From Gammaproteobacteria bacterium (GTDB lineage Bacteria; Pseudomonadota; Gammaproteobacteria; Xanthomonadales; Xanthomonadaceae), in assembly GCA_025352045.1 (NCBI GenBank), contig JANXUD010000058.1, positions 39,246-103,245 of the forward strand: DNA of 64,000 nucleotides, given 5' to 3'. Below the pieces are notes generated by a model, which saw nothing but the letters and a program-made list of their open reading frames with translations, was not told where the DNA came from and searched no databases. Positions within the stretch are counted from its first letter, which is position 1, and every line of letters starts with the position of its first letter. Shown piece after piece: positions 36,356 through 45,795 of this stretch. The position numbers were made by a program, and so were the translations under genes.

Positions 36356-37129
36356 CTACAGCCGGCGGACCTCGACCCAGTCGATGTCGTAGTAATAGCT
36401 CCTGTTCTGCCGCTTGTTGGCGACCGGCTTGAGCTGGGCGTCGTAGGCCTCGGTCCAGCTTGAGGCCGGCGCCCAGAAATTCAGCCGTATCGGCGCGGCG
36501 AGATCGGGCTGCGCCATCGTCGATGACGCCACCAGCGCGCCATCCACCAGCCACTCGGTGCGGCCCGGCAGCCAGCGGATCGTGTAGGTGTGGAAGGCGT
36601 TGACGTCCAGGCCCGCGACGAAGGCGGACTGCGACGAATGATGCACGCCATCGTTGTAGGACGGATGGGTTTCGTCCCAGTCGTTCCACGTCGTCAGCAA
36701 CAGGGGCGCGCCGCCGCTGGCCTGGTCGACCTGCTTGCTCAGCATTTCGATGTCGAGTTCGTCGGACTTGGAGTTGGCGGTGTTGTAGGTGAACAGTGAG
36801 GTCACCAGGCCCGGGGGCAGCTGGTTCGAGCGCACCCGCGCCTCGAACTCGACGCCGTTCTGCAGGCCGTAGTTGGCCTTGGTGTAGATCTCCGTCCCGG
36901 CGAAGCCCCAGGTGTCGAAGCGCAGCCGGGCGATGCCCCCGGAAACGACGGGCGCGTTTCCAAGTTGTGTGCGGCCCAGTTTCCAGGTGCCGACGCCCCA
37001 GGCGCCTGCGTCGATCGCCGTGCCGTTGAAGTCGTCGTGGAACACCACGGTGCCCGCGGCCTGGGCCGTGGCCGACGCGACAACGAACACGCCGGCGAGG
37101 GCACGGATCAACACGCTGCGATGCGACAT
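36356..37129 (-). CDS. Secreted glycoside hydrolase family 16 protein
   Basis: 257 residues from ATG 37129, with a signal peptide ending near ATAQAAG. The active-site ExDxE of GH16 is present as DELDIEML, preceded by SLFTYN and followed by NDWDETHPSYNDGVHH and FHTYTIRWLPGRTEWLVDG. GH16 enzymes cut beta-1,3/1,4-glucans, laminarin, lichenan or related galactans; the substrate is not clear from motifs. It ends 2 bases from the EamA stop (convergent). Confidence 0.88.
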   Translation of the reverse strand: MSHRSVLIRALAGVFVVASATAQAAGTVVFHDDFNGTAIDAGAWGVGTWKLGRTQLGNAPVVSGGIARLRFDTWGFAGTEIYTKANYGLQNGVEFEARVRSNQLPPGLVTSLFTYNTANSKSDELDIEMLSKQVDQASGGAPLLLTTWNDWDETHPSYNDGVHHSSQSAFVAGLDVNAFHTYTIRWLPGRTEWLVDGALVASSTMAQPDLAAPIRLNFWAPASSWTEAYDAQLKPVANKRQNRSYYYDIDWVEVRRL

Positions 37130-37194
37130 GGCGGTCCCCAGGCAAGTTGGCAGGGCACAGCTTAAGACGCCTTGATCCACTCCACCAGCGGCTT

Positions 37195-38238
37195 TCAGGC
37201 CGACGCAACAAGCCGCCAGGCGACCGTGCCGCCGGCGCGCATCGGCACCAGGCGGGCGTCGCCGAAAGCCAGCTCGTCCGGCACCGGCACCGGCTCGCGC
37301 ACCAGGGTGATGGTGTCGGTGTTGCGCGGCAGGCCGTAGAAGTCCGCGCCGTGGAAACTGGCGAAGGCCTCCAGCCCGGTCAGTGCGCCCGCGGCGTCGA
37401 ACACCTCGGCGTACAGTTCGATCGCCGCGTGTGCACTGTAGATGCCCGCGCAGCCGCAGTCGCTTTCCTTGGCATGGCGCGGATGCGGTGCGCTGTCGGT
37501 GCCGAGGAAGAAGCGCGGATTGCCCGAGGTTGCCGCCGCGACAAGGGCCGCGCGATGCGCTTCGCGCTTCAGCACGGGCAGGCAGAAGGCGTGTGGGCGC
37601 AGGCCGCCGGCGAAGATCGCATTCCGGTTCATCAGCAGGTGCTGGGGCGTCAGCGTCGCGGCCACGCCATCGCGCGCGGCCAGCACGAAGTCCACGCCGT
37701 CGCGCGTGGTGAGGTGTTCCATCACGATGCGCAGGCCCGGGAAGCGCTCGACCAGGGCGCGGCCATGGCGCTCGATGAAGACGGCCTCGCGGTCGAACAC
37801 GTCCACCGACGGATCGGTGACCTCACCGTGCAGCAGCAACGGCAGCCCAACGTCCTGCATGGTCGCGAACACGGCATCGCAACGCGACAGGTCGGTGACG
37901 CCGGACTGCGAGTTGGTTGTGGCCCCGGCGGGGTAGTACTTCACTGCGTGGACGATGCCGGAGGCCTTCGCCGCCAGGACGTCGGCTGGCGTCGTCGCCT
38001 CGGTGAGATACAGGGTCATCAGTGGCTCGAAGCGGGCGCCGGCGGGCAGGGCGTCCACGATGCGCTGGCGGTAGGCGCGCGCCTCGTCCACGCTGCGCAC
38101 CGGCGGCGTCAGGTTGGGCATCACGATCGCGCGCGCGAAACGCCGTGCGCTGTCGGCGACCACCGCGCGCAGGGCCGCGCCATCGCGCAGGTGCAGGTGC
38201 CAGTCGTCGGGCCGGGCCAGGGTCAGGGAGTCGGTCAT
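37195..38238 (-). CDS. pyrC: Dihydroorotase (type II, E. coli-like)
   Basis: 347 residues, the E. coli PyrC length. It closes N-carbamoyl-aspartate to dihydroorotate in pyrimidine synthesis. Zinc ligands are in [28 protein letters not shown] holds the carbamylated lysine, and [16 protein letters not shown] and LGTDSAPH complete the site. It is a single gene, divergent from the VOC gene. Confidence 0.97.
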   Translation of the reverse strand: MTDSLTLARPDDWHLHLRDGAALRAVVADSARRFARAIVMPNLTPPVRSVDEARAYRQRIVDALPAGARFEPLMTLYLTEATTPADVLAAKASGIVHAVKYYPAGATTNSQSGVTDLSRCDAVFATMQDVGLPLLLHGEVTDPSVDVFDREAVFIERHGRALVERFPGLRIVMEHLTTRDGVDFVLAARDGVAATLTPQHLLMNRNAIFAGGLRPHAFCLPVLKREAHRAALVAAATSGNPRFFLGTDSAPHPRHAKESDCGCAGIYSAHAAIELYAEVFDAAGALTGLEAFASFHGADFYGLPRNTDTITLVREPVPVPDELAFGDARLVPMRAGGTVAWRLVASA

Positions 38239-38362
38239 GGCGCCAGTTTAAGCCACAGCCGGACGCAGGGCCTGTGCGCAGCGCCTGCATGCGGGCGTGC
38301 CCTGCACAAGGGGCCACGCTCCGGACTAGAATTCCGGCTCGGCCACCGGAGGGAGCTGCGCC

Positions 38363-38731
38363 ATGATCGGATACGTCACCCTGGGCACCAATGACCTGCC
38401 GCGCGCCGCGGCCTTCTACGACGCTCTCCTGGGCGAGATCGGCGCCAGCCGCATCATGGAATACGACACATTCATTGCCTGGGGCGTCTCGCCCACGACG
38501 CCGGGCCTGGGATTGATCAAGCCCTTCGACGGCAACGCCGCCTCGGTCGGCAATGGCAGCATGGTGGCGCTGGTGGTGGACAGCCATGACAAGGTGGACC
38601 GCCTGTACCGCAAGGCGATCGACCTGGGCGCGAAGTGCGAAGGGCCGGCCGGCCCGCGAGGGGAAGGCTTCTATGCTGGCTATTTCCGCGACCCGGACGG
38701 CAACAAGCTCAACGCCTTCTGCATGGGTTGA
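38363..38731 (+). CDS. VOC (glyoxalase/bleomycin-resistance) family protein
   Basis: 122 residues, one VOC unit pair: MIGYVTLGTNDLPRAAAFYDALL at the start and GYFRDPDGNKLNAFCMG at the end. The pattern matches small cytoplasmic glyoxalase-like proteins (PhnB/YycE group), which use a bound metal; the exact reaction is unknown. GGAGGGAG-type ribosome-binding site lies upstream (AGGGAG, 9 bases). A TAGAAT hexamer at about 38328 may be its -10. Confidence 0.85.
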   Translation: MIGYVTLGTNDLPRAAAFYDALLGEIGASRIMEYDTFIAWGVSPTTPGLGLIKPFDGNAASVGNGSMVALVVDSHDKVDRLYRKAIDLGAKCEGPAGPRGEGFYAGYFRDPDGNKLNAFCMG

Positions 38732-38740
38732 GCCCGCGCG

Positions 38741-38779
38741 ACGTTGCGTACCCGGCCATGCCGGCCGGGTGCGCAACGT
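38741..38779. terminator. Long hairpin between convergent VOC and msrA genes
   Basis: ACGTTGCG-TACCCGGCC and GGCCGGGTG-CGCAACGT (38741-38779) pair over about 17 bp with one mismatch. It fills the 54-base gap between two convergent stops, so it can end transcription from both sides. Only three T follow on the plus strand. Confidence 0.65.
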
Positions 38780-38785
38780 TTCGCC

Positions 38786-39469
38786 TCAGCGGTAAAGCTG
38801 GGGCAGGCGCTGCTTGAGGTGCACGACCTTGGGTGCATCGTTGAACACGATGTACGGGTCGTTCGGATTCAGCCGCGCGTAGTCCTGGTGGTAGGCCTCG
38901 GCAGGATAGAACTTCACCAGCGGAACCACCTGGGTGACGATCGGCGCCTTGCCGAACACCTGCGCCCGCTGCATCTGCGCGATGTAGGCGCTGGCGACGT
39001 TCTTCTGCTCAGGCGTGGCGTAAAAGATCGCCGAGCGGTACTGCGTGCCCGAGTCGGGACCCTGGCGATTGAGCTGGGTCGGGTCGTGGGCGACGGCGAA
39101 GAACACCTTCAGCAATTGGCCGTAGCTGACTTTCGAGGGGTCATAGCGCACTTCCACCGATTCCGCATGACCGGTGCGCCCGGTGGAGACGGTGTAGTAA
39201 CTGGCCGTTGCCGCGCTGCCGCCCGAATAGCCCGAGCGCGCATCCAGGACGCCGCGCACGTGTTCGAACACGGCCTCGATGCCCCAGAAGCAGCCTCCGG
39301 CGAAGACGGCCGTCGCCGTGCCCGCCTGCATGGCGTGCGGCGCGTCGAGCGCGGGATCGGGAACGGCCTGGCGGGCGATCCCGGTGTTGCTGAAGCCGAA
39401 CACGAGCAGGATGCCTGCGGCGAGGCCGAGCAGGCCCTTGCCGGCGCGGGTTGCGATGCGATGTTCCAT
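38786..39469 (-). CDS. msrA: Peptide methionine-S-sulfoxide reductase, membrane-anchored or exported
   Basis: 227 residues from ATG 39469 (AGGAG 7 bases upstream). An N-terminal hydrophobic helix (about 12-30) targets it to the inner membrane or periplasm. The catalytic Cys is in [27 protein letters not shown] and [10 protein letters not shown] are standard MsrA motifs. It repairs the S-form of methionine sulfoxide. It lies 29 bases after msrB on the same strand. The usual C-terminal resolving cysteines are absent: the chain ends [11 protein letters not shown]. Confidence 0.93.
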   Translation of the reverse strand: MEHRIATRAGKGLLGLAAGILLVFGFSNTGIARQAVPDPALDAPHAMQAGTATAVFAGGCFWGIEAVFEHVRGVLDARSGYSGGSAATASYYTVSTGRTGHAESVEVRYDPSKVSYGQLLKVFFAVAHDPTQLNRQGPDSGTQYRSAIFYATPEQKNVASAYIAQMQRAQVFGKAPIVTQVVPLVKFYPAEAYHQDYARLNPNDPYIVFNDAPKVVHLKQRLPQLYR

Positions 39470-39498
39470 CGTGGTTCTCCTGGTTCCGGGCGCGGCCA

Positions 39499-40128
39499 TC
39501 AGGCCGGGAAATACTTGAGGGCGACGGAATTCATGCAGTAGCGGAGTCCGGTCGGCTTCGGGCCGTCGTCGAAAACATGGCCAAGGTGCGCGTCGCAGCG
39601 CTTGCAGCGCGTTTCGGTGCGCAGCATGCCGAACATGTGGTCATCGACGGCCTGGATGTTCTCGGCCGCGATCGGTTGCCAGAAGCTGGGCCAGCCGGTG
39701 CCGGAGTCGAACTTGGTGCGCGCGTCGAACAGGGCCGTGCCGCAACAGATGCAGCGGAACACGCCGCGCACGTCGTGGAGGCCGTTGTATTCGCCGCTGA
39801 AGGGCGATTCGGTGCCCTCGCGGCGGGTGACCTGGTAGCTGCGCGGCGTCAGCAGCCGCTGCCACTCGGCGTCGCTGTGCACCACCTTGGGCACCTGCAG
39901 GGCACCCACGCGCGTGGCGTCGTTGCGGAACTCGACTACGGTCACCTTGACCGGTGCCTTGGCAGGGCGTGCCGCCGTGGCCATGGCCTGGCCTGCAGCG
40001 GGACCGCTGCGCGAGCAGGCAAGCGCGAGACTGGCCAGGCCGAGGATGGATCCGCCCAGCAGGCGGCGCCGCGCCGGGTTGTCCGGGGTAGGGGTCGGGT
40101 GGGGGGAGCTTGGGGCGGAACGGATCAT
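39499..40128 (-). CDS. msrB: Exported peptide-methionine (R)-S-oxide reductase, copy 1
   Basis: 209 residues from ATG 40128 (an upstream ATG at 40143 is also possible). The N-terminus has arginines before a hydrophobic stretch ([20 protein letters not shown]), compatible with Tat-dependent lipoprotein export, Cys38. The MsrB domain follows: structural zinc cysteines CICCG and [24 protein letters not shown], and catalytic Cys in [10 protein letters not shown]. It repairs the R-form of methionine sulfoxide. It sits between msrA and a second msrB, forming an exported repair cluster. Confidence 0.92.
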   Translation of the reverse strand: MIRSAPSSPHPTPTPDNPARRRLLGGSILGLASLALACSRSGPAAGQAMATAARPAKAPVKVTVVEFRNDATRVGALQVPKVVHSDAEWQRLLTPRSYQVTRREGTESPFSGEYNGLHDVRGVFRCICCGTALFDARTKFDSGTGWPSFWQPIAAENIQAVDDHMFGMLRTETRCKRCDAHLGHVFDDGPKPTGLRYCMNSVALKYFPA

Positions 40129-40316
40129 GCGCGCGTCTTCCATGGGGATCAGGATGGGCGCGGCGCCGACAGGATTGCGTGAATCCCGCGGCACCGACAT
40201 CCCAAAGAGTCCCCCAACGGGCGGGGAGGTGCGAACGGACGAGTCCGCGTTTGGCCGGCGTTCAGCCTGGGAACCCAGCCCGCGGCGCGCGGGTGCGGGC
40301 CGCCTGGCCTCGGCGC

Positions 40317-40937
40317 TCAGGCCGCGAAGTACCGGAGTGCGACGGAATTGATGCAGTAGCGCAGGCCCGTGGGCTTGGGGCCGTCATCGAAGACGTGGCC
40401 GAGGTGGGCATCGCATCGCCGGCAGCGGATCTCGGTGGCCGGAGGTAGTCCAAAGCTGAGATCGTCGAGGGCGCGGATGTTCTCTGCGGCGATCGGTTGC
40501 CAGAAACTCGGCCAGCCCGTGCCGGAATCGAACTTGGTGCGGGCGTCGAACAATGCCGTCCCGCAGCAGATGCAGCGGAAGACGCCACGGATGTCGTGCA
40601 GGCCATTGTAGGCACCGGTAAACGGCGTTTCCGTTGCCCCGTGGCGGGTGACCTGGTAACTGCGCAGGGGCAGCAGGCGTTTCCATCCAGCGTCGCTGCG
40701 CACGACCCGGGGCAACTGCAGTGCCCGAACTCGAGTGCCATCATTGCGGAACTCGACCACCGTCATGAGCGCAGGCAGCGTCGCTTCGCCCTTGCCGGCG
40801 CCCGCCAGGCCGCGAGCAGCCGCCGGCGAGGTGCGCAATCCCGCGATGGCCAGGCCACCCAGGCCAAGAAGCGTCGCGCAAATCAGGCGGCGTTGCGCCC
40901 GATGCTCCGGCGTGGCCTTGGGGTCGAACGGGTTCAT
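40317..40937 (-). CDS. msrB: Exported peptide-methionine (R)-S-oxide reductase, copy 2
   Basis: 206 residues. The N-terminus [21 protein letters not shown] has an RR pair before a hydrophobic segment, so Tat or Sec export is likely. The MsrB domain is nearly the same as copy 1 ([45 protein letters not shown]), while the N-terminal part has diverged; a tandem duplication explains this. It is first in the msrB-msrB-msrA series. The 188-base gap to copy 1 includes that gene's own possible promoter. Confidence 0.92.
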   Translation of the reverse strand: MNPFDPKATPEHRAQRRLICATLLGLGGLAIAGLRTSPAAARGLAGAGKGEATLPALMTVVEFRNDGTRVRALQLPRVVRSDAGWKRLLPLRSYQVTRHGATETPFTGAYNGLHDIRGVFRCICCGTALFDARTKFDSGTGWPSFWQPIAAENIRALDDLSFGLPPATEIRCRRCDAHLGHVFDDGPKPTGLRYCINSVALRYFAA

Positions 40938-40962
40938 GGGCGCGGTGCGCGGCCAGCGGGCT

Positions 40963-41400
40963 TCAGCCCATGGTGCGCTTGCGGCTCCGCAGTTCGGCTT
41001 TCAGCGCCTCGGCGGCGTGCACGTACTGCTTGGCCAGCACGCGGACCACGAAGCTGTGGTCGCGATCCATGACGATCTTCTGCAGGTTGACCTGGATCTG
41101 GCTCTCGCTCTGCTCGAGCGCTGTCAGGTGGGCGGAGCCCACCGACTTGAATCCGGCGCGAACGTTGGCGTACGCCTGGTTCACTTCGCCCCGCAGCTCC
41201 ATCGGCGTGGTCTTGCCCTTGGCCGCCGGCTTGAGCTCGGGGGTCAGGTTGTCCGCCAGGGCCGTCTTGGCCTTGGCCAGGTCGGTGAAGACGCGGCTGA
41301 GTTTCTTGTCGGGGACGGCCTTGGCGGCCTCCTCGTAGAACTCGGTGCCGTCGCGGGTGATGTCCATCAGATCGTGCAGGAACTGGGCGGTTTCGCTCAT
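40963..41400 (-). CDS. PA2169 family four-helix-bundle protein (DUF2383)
   Basis: 145 residues, all helical and soluble. ATG 41400 has AGGAG 6 bases upstream. The sequence ([52 protein letters not shown]) matches the PA2169/DUF2383 family, ferritin-like four-helix proteins often linked to stress response. Metal ligands cannot be assigned with certainty (candidate Glu residues in EFYEEA and ALEQSES). It lies 26 bases upstream of msrB copy 2, so it may lead that operon. Confidence 0.85.
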   Translation of the reverse strand: MSETAQFLHDLMDITRDGTEFYEEAAKAVPDKKLSRVFTDLAKAKTALADNLTPELKPAAKGKTTPMELRGEVNQAYANVRAGFKSVGSAHLTALEQSESQIQVNLQKIVMDRDHSFVVRVLAKQYVHAAEALKAELRSRKRTMG

Positions 41401-41501
41401 GGAGGTCTCCTGGAGAGTCAAGCGGAGGATGCAAGCGGGGTGCGAGCGGTCGCCAGCTGCCGGGGAGGCAGTTGGGGTGGGGACCGATCTTTCGTGAAGG
41501 T

Positions 41502-41532
41502 AGTTTAACAAACCGACCATGAAGATTCGGTT
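41502..41532 (-). promoter_or_regulatory. Inverted repeat and -10-like box upstream of the PA2169 gene
   Basis: AACCGA (41511-41516) and TCGGTT (41527-41532) are perfect inverted repeats 10 bases apart. On the minus strand TAAACT (41507-41502) is a possible -10. Together they suggest a regulated promoter for the PA2169/msr series about 100 bases upstream of its start. Confidence 0.35.
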
Positions 41533-41575
41533 ATTTGCCCTGTTTCTGGGCCGCAGGACCCGTTTTCCAGCCCCT

Positions 41576-41629
41576 GTGGGAGCGGCTTCAGCCGCGATTC
41601 CGGGAAATCGCGGCGGAAGCCGCTCCCAC
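41576..41629. repeat. REP-type palindrome
   Basis: GTGGGAGCGGCTTC (41576-41589) pairs with GAAGCCGCTCCCAC (41616-41629), and inner GCCGCGATT pairs with AATCGCGGC, around CCGGG. The GTGGGAGCGGCTTCAGCCGCGA core is the well-known REP form of Pseudomonas and Lysobacterales, scattered by RAYT transposases. It lies 4 bases downstream of the receiver-protein gene's stop (41633) and can form a long hairpin. No other copy was noticed in the window. Confidence 0.8.
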
Positions 41630-41632
41630 GGG

Positions 41633-42226
41633 TCAGATCGAGTGCGACTCGGACCGTTCGGCGGCCTCGCCCGCGGCCACCCGGCGCGGTACCCCCCCGT
41701 CATCCAGCAGGCGCTGGATTCGCGCGAACACTTCGGCGCGGGCAAAGGGCTTTTTCATGAAGTCGTCTGCGCCGATCCGGTACAGGTAGAACTCCTCGGT
41801 CGCCTGCTCGTTGCCGCTGATCATGATGATCGGGATCTCGCGCGTGGTTGGGTCACGTCGCAGGTGGCGCAGGGCGGCGAAGCCGTTCATGCCAGGCAGG
41901 ACGATGTCGAGAAAGATGAGATCCGGTGGCGATGCCGTCGCCTGCGCGATGCCCTGCTCGGCGTCGCCCGCCTCGGAGGTGTCGTAGCCGTTCTGGCGCA
42001 GCATGCGGCGCAGCAAGGCGACGATGGTCGCGGAATCGTCGATCACCAGGATATGCAGCTTGCGCTGCTCGCCGGGCCGCTCGCGTGCGCGCCGCTCGGG
42101 CGCGCCGGCGAGGGGCGCGTCGCCGCGCGCGACACCGGACGCAGCGTCCGACACCGGGGCCGGCGCGGGCGTCCTTGCCGCCGGCGCCAGTCCAACCAGC
42201 CCGCGCAGGCGCGAGAGCAGGCTCAT
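41633..42226 (-). CDS. Single-domain response regulator (CheY/PilH-like)
   Basis: 197 residues. A low-complexity Ala/Pro/Arg N-terminal part (1-55) leads into a receiver domain: VIDDSAT acid pocket, phosphorylated Asp107 (FLDIVLPGMNG), Ser/Thr in MISGNE and KKPFARAE lysine. No output domain follows, as in PilH or CheY. The N-terminal extension MSLLSRLRGLVGL could form an amphipathic helix. It lies 10 bases after the DUF885 gene and is probably in its operon. The partner kinase is not in the window. Confidence 0.85.
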   Translation of the reverse strand: MSLLSRLRGLVGLAPAARTPAPAPVSDAASGVARGDAPLAGAPERRARERPGEQRKLHILVIDDSATIVALLRRMLRQNGYDTSEAGDAEQGIAQATASPPDLIFLDIVLPGMNGFAALRHLRRDPTTREIPIIMISGNEQATEEFYLYRIGADDFMKKPFARAEVFARIQRLLDDGGVPRRVAAGEAAERSESHSI

Positions 42227-42236
42227 GCCGGCCGCC

Positions 42237-44099
42237 TCACGGAATCGGCTCGTCGAGCATGAGCGCCCGCACGTACTTGGCCGACGGCGAGCCGAAGCTG
42301 AGCACGCGATCGTGGTAGCGCTTCAGGTCGAAGGCCTTGCCTTCTTTCTGTTCCACCGCGTGGCGCAGGTCCAGGTGCTCCTGCACGCCGACGAAATAGG
42401 TCGGCAGCTGGGTGGAGCTGAGCTGGGCGCGCACCCACTTCCCGGCGGCCTCTCGCTCCTCCTGGAAGGTCTCCTGCGTCATCAGCGTCATCGCATCCTC
42501 GCGGCTCATGCCGTCGACATGGATGGCCTGGTCGAGGATCGCATTGGCGATCGAGCGCAGGTACCACTTGAGCTGGATCAGCCGGTACAGCGGGTCGCCG
42601 TTGCGATAGCCCAGGTCGGCCATCTGCTTCTCGGCATACACGGCCCAGCCCTCGACGAAGCTGCCCGAGGACAGGACGGCGCGCAGCACCGACGGATATT
42701 TGTTCGAGTGCCAGATCTGCACGTAGTGGCCCGGCATCGCCTCGTGGATGCTCAGCTCGTCGATCGAGCGGGTGTTGTACTCGCGCAGGTAGGAGGTGGT
42801 CTGCGCGTCAGTCCAGTCGGCGGGGATCGGCGAGACCGCGTAGAAGGTGTCCAGGGACTTGTCCAGGGGGCCGGGCGAGTCGCAGTAGGCGACGGTGACG
42901 CCGCGCTGGAACTCGGGCATCAGGATCACCTGCACCGGAGCGTCGGGCAGGGTGATGAAGTCCTTGCTGCGCACGAAGTCGGTGGCCGCGGCCAACGTGG
43001 ACTTGGCCGTGTCGACGACCTTGTCGCGGGCCGGGCGATCGGCGTAGGCCAGCTCGAGGGCCGCCTGGATCGCCGCCTGCTGTTGCGCGTGGTCGGGGTT
43101 GTCGGGCGTCGGCGGCGCGCCGGGCTTGCCGGCCAGCACGCCGCGCGCGACGGTGTACATCTGCGCGCGCACGCGTGCCAGTTCGGCCTCGGCGCGGCTG
43201 CGGATCTCTGCGCGGCCCAGGTTCGAATCCAGGGCGAAGGCCAGCTTCTGGTCGTAGAGCGCCTTGCCGATGCGGAAGTCGCCCTTGGCGTGCGGGACCA
43301 GGGTCCGGTCGATCCAGCGCTGGTTCTCGTCCACCGCGCGGCGCAGGGTGGTGATGGCGGCATCGAGGCGTTCGCGCTCGGCGCCCTTGAGTTCGCCCGC
43401 GTGCGGGACGATCAGTTCGTCCACCAGGCTGATCAGGCCCTTGTTCTGCTTGGACACGGTCTCGGCATGGATCTTCGGTACCCGGTCCAGGTCCAGGTTG
43501 CCGCGCATCTGGTCGAACAGGTCGGGCAGTTTTTCCATCCGCGCGGTGGCGCTGCGCAGGCGCTCGGGCAGCGGTGCGAAGTCGCGCGCCATCAGGCCGT
43601 ACAGGGCGCCGCCGGCGGTGGCGTTGTAGAGCATCGGGTCCCAGGCCCAGCTCTGCAGCGTTTCCGCGGTCCAGGCGTCGTAGCGCAGCTGGTTGCGCAG
43701 GACCGAGGCGTCCACCTGGTTCGCGCGCGATAGCTTGCTGCGGTCGATCGCCTCGAGTCCGGCGAGCATGCGTTTCGAGAATGCCAGGCTGTGCGCGCGG
43801 CCATCCGCGCTGAAGTCGTCGAGCTCGGCGTCGAACCGGTGGTCGCCGGCCTGGGTGGCCGACACCGGGCTCAGTTGCATCGCGCCGTCGAGCCAGCGCC
43901 GGGACAGGTCGGCGAAGCGGGCGTCCTCGGCGCTGGGTGCGGGTGCGGCCGCGACAGCGACTGGCGCCTTGGCCGTCGGCACCGCCGGCGTCGGCGTGCC
44001 GGCTGGCGCGCAGGCCGCCAAGGCCACGATCGCAACCAGGACGGCGACCGAGGCGGGCGAGGCGAGGCGACGGGACGCGTGCAGCAACGGCATGGTCAT
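42237..44099 (-). CDS. DUF885 family lipoprotein, probable metallopeptidase
   Basis: 620 residues. A lipoprotein signal ends at VALAAC (Cys30). DUF885 is helical throughout. The likely zinc motif HEAMPGHY starts at residue 452, with a downstream Glu in SFVEGWAVYAEKQM, a gluzincin-like arrangement. Members are predicted periplasmic peptidases, few of them studied. The 203 bases upstream (44100-44302) hold its promoter region but no clear hexamers or gene. The receiver-protein gene follows 10 bases after its stop. Confidence 0.87.
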   Translation of the reverse strand: MTMPLLHASRRLASPASVAVLVAIVALAACAPAGTPTPAVPTAKAPVAVAAAPAPSAEDARFADLSRRWLDGAMQLSPVSATQAGDHRFDAELDDFSADGRAHSLAFSKRMLAGLEAIDRSKLSRANQVDASVLRNQLRYDAWTAETLQSWAWDPMLYNATAGGALYGLMARDFAPLPERLRSATARMEKLPDLFDQMRGNLDLDRVPKIHAETVSKQNKGLISLVDELIVPHAGELKGAERERLDAAITTLRRAVDENQRWIDRTLVPHAKGDFRIGKALYDQKLAFALDSNLGRAEIRSRAEAELARVRAQMYTVARGVLAGKPGAPPTPDNPDHAQQQAAIQAALELAYADRPARDKVVDTAKSTLAAATDFVRSKDFITLPDAPVQVILMPEFQRGVTVAYCDSPGPLDKSLDTFYAVSPIPADWTDAQTTSYLREYNTRSIDELSIHEAMPGHYVQIWHSNKYPSVLRAVLSSGSFVEGWAVYAEKQMADLGYRNGDPLYRLIQLKWYLRSIANAILDQAIHVDGMSREDAMTLMTQETFQEEREAAGKWVRAQLSSTQLPTYFVGVQEHLDLRHAVEQKEGKAFDLKRYHDRVLSFGSPSAKYVRALMLDEPIP

Positions 44100-44302
44100 G
44101 GATTCCAGGGGGAGTCGGTCGCTGCTGCCGACGGCAACCCGGTCAAGGATACCGTCTGCCCCGGCCCCAGCGGCGAAACTGGGCGCCTCCGCGGCAATGC
44201 GGCAAACCCGCCGGGGCTAGGGTAGGAAACGGCAAGACCCCGGTCCGGCGGTCATGTCCGAAGCAGCTCCGTGCCCGCCCAGCCTGGCCCAGCCCGGCCC
44301 GA

Positions 44303-45220
44303 TCAGGCCAGCGCCGAAGGTGGTGGCGGGGTCGGCGTCGTGCGGGTGAGCCAGGGATGCAGGAAGACGGCGGCGAGGATGATCGCCACCCCTGCGTAGA
44401 AGGCGAGGCCAAGTTCACGCTGCTCGTCCAGCAACAGCACCGCCAGCACGATGGCGTAGACCGGTTCGAGGTTGACTGCCAGCTGTGCCTGGAAGGCACT
44501 CAGGCTCCGCAGCGCGACCAGCGACAAGGCGAACGGCAACAGCGTGCAGGCCATGGCCAGCACGCCCAGCAGCAGCGCATCGCGCGGCCCCGGCAGGGCG
44601 AAGGCGGCTCCGCCGCCGAACGCAGGCAGCAGCGCGGCGCAACCAAGGAAGGCCGCGCCCACGCCCAGTTCGACGAAGGTCACGGTGAGGGGATCGGCGC
44701 GTTCGACCAGGCGCTTGTTGAGCGCACCGAACAGCGCGACCAGCAGGGCCGAGCTGACGCCGACCGCGATGCCCAGGTGCATGCCGCGCGGTACGCCGCC
44801 GACCACCAGGGCAACGCCGGGCACGACAAGCACGCCCAGCAGCAACTCGCGCGGATCGAAGCGCCGGCCCGCAATGAACGGTTCCACCAGTGATAGAAAG
44901 ACCGGGCCAAGGGCGATGCAACTCACCGCCACCGAAGCATTGGCGAGCTTGATCGCCCCGTAGAAGGTGAGCCAGTGCAGCGCGACCAGCACGCCGATGC
45001 CGGCATAGGCGGCGGCCAGCCGGAGCGGCAGGGCGCGGAGCCCGCGCCAGACCCTGGGCAGCAGGAGCAGCGCGAGCGTCACCAGCAGCATGCGCCACCA
45101 GACCAGGGACAGCGCGGTGAGGCTGATCAACTTGCCCAGGATGGCGGTGAAGCCCCACAGCAGGACGCAGAGATGGATCTGCCACTGGGCGCGGCGCAGT
45201 GCAGCCGCCGCCGGCGTCAA
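44303..45220 (-). CDS. EamA/DMT family transporter, coupled to bcp
   Basis: 305 residues with ten hydrophobic helices in two EamA repeats (CVLLWGFTAILGKLISL; PFALSLVALRSLSAFQAQLAVNLEPVYAIVLAVLLL in parts). The LEPV element in helix 9 is typical. The start is TTG 45220, overlapping the TGA of bcp as TTGA, and fits the usual protein length; longer in-frame starts would lie inside bcp. The substrate is unknown. Translational coupling to a peroxiredoxin is unusual. Confidence 0.82.
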   Translation of the reverse strand: MTPAAAALRRAQWQIHLCVLLWGFTAILGKLISLTALSLVWWRMLLVTLALLLLPRVWRGLRALPLRLAAAYAGIGVLVALHWLTFYGAIKLANASVAVSCIALGPVFLSLVEPFIAGRRFDPRELLLGVLVVPGVALVVGGVPRGMHLGIAVGVSSALLVALFGALNKRLVERADPLTVTFVELGVGAAFLGCAALLPAFGGGAAFALPGPRDALLLGVLAMACTLLPFALSLVALRSLSAFQAQLAVNLEPVYAIVLAVLLLDEQRELGLAFYAGVAIILAAVFLHPWLTRTTPTPPPPSALA

Positions 45221-45750
45221 GTGCCGCGGGCCTTGGCGGGCGCCCGCGGCGTGGTGCTCTTGCGGCGCGTGGCTGCCGGGCGTACCCCGCCGTGTTCGGC
45301 AAGCCAGGCGAGCACTTCGGCAGGATGCGTTTCGGGACTCACCTTGGGCCAACTCTTCTCGATCCGCCCATCCGCGTCCACCAGGAAGCTGCTGCGCTGG
45401 ATGCCGAAATAGTGTCGCCCGTACAGGCTCTTTTCCACCCACACGCCGTAGGCTTCGATCAGGGCGTGATCGGGGTCGGCGAGCAGGGGAAAGCCCAGGC
45501 GGTGCTTGAGTGCGAAGCGGTCATGCGCGCGCACCGTATCGGCGCTGACGCCGAACACCGGCACCGCGATCTGCTCGAATTCGGGCAGGCGGTCGCGGAA
45601 CGCGCAGGCTTCCCGGGTGCAGCCCGGGGTGTCGTCCTTGGGATAGAAGTAGAGCAGGTAGCGGCGCCCGCGCAGGTCGTCGCTGCGGACAGTGCCGCCG
45701 CCGTCGCGTGGCAGGTCGAAGGAGGGCGCGGGGTCACCGGATTGCAGCAT
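45217..45750 (-). CDS. bcp: Peroxiredoxin of the Bcp/PrxQ group
   Basis: 177 residues. The peroxidatic Cys44 and resolving Cys49 are in DDTPGCTREACAF, the PrxQ pattern with five-residue spacing. FYPKDDTPGCT and FGVSADT are family landmarks. It reduces hydrogen peroxide and organic hydroperoxides using thioredoxin. The C-terminal tail is basic and longer than usual (TRRKSTTPRAPAKARGT). Its stop overlaps the EamA start. Confidence 0.93.
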   Translation of the reverse strand: MLQSGDPAPSFDLPRDGGGTVRSDDLRGRRYLLYFYPKDDTPGCTREACAFRDRLPEFEQIAVPVFGVSADTVRAHDRFALKHRLGFPLLADPDHALIEAYGVWVEKSLYGRHYFGIQRSSFLVDADGRIEKSWPKVSPETHPAEVLAWLAEHGGVRPAATRRKSTTPRAPAKARGT

Positions 45751-45795
45751 GGCCAGGTCCTTGTCAGGGGGCGCAGTATAGCCAACAGGCAGCCG

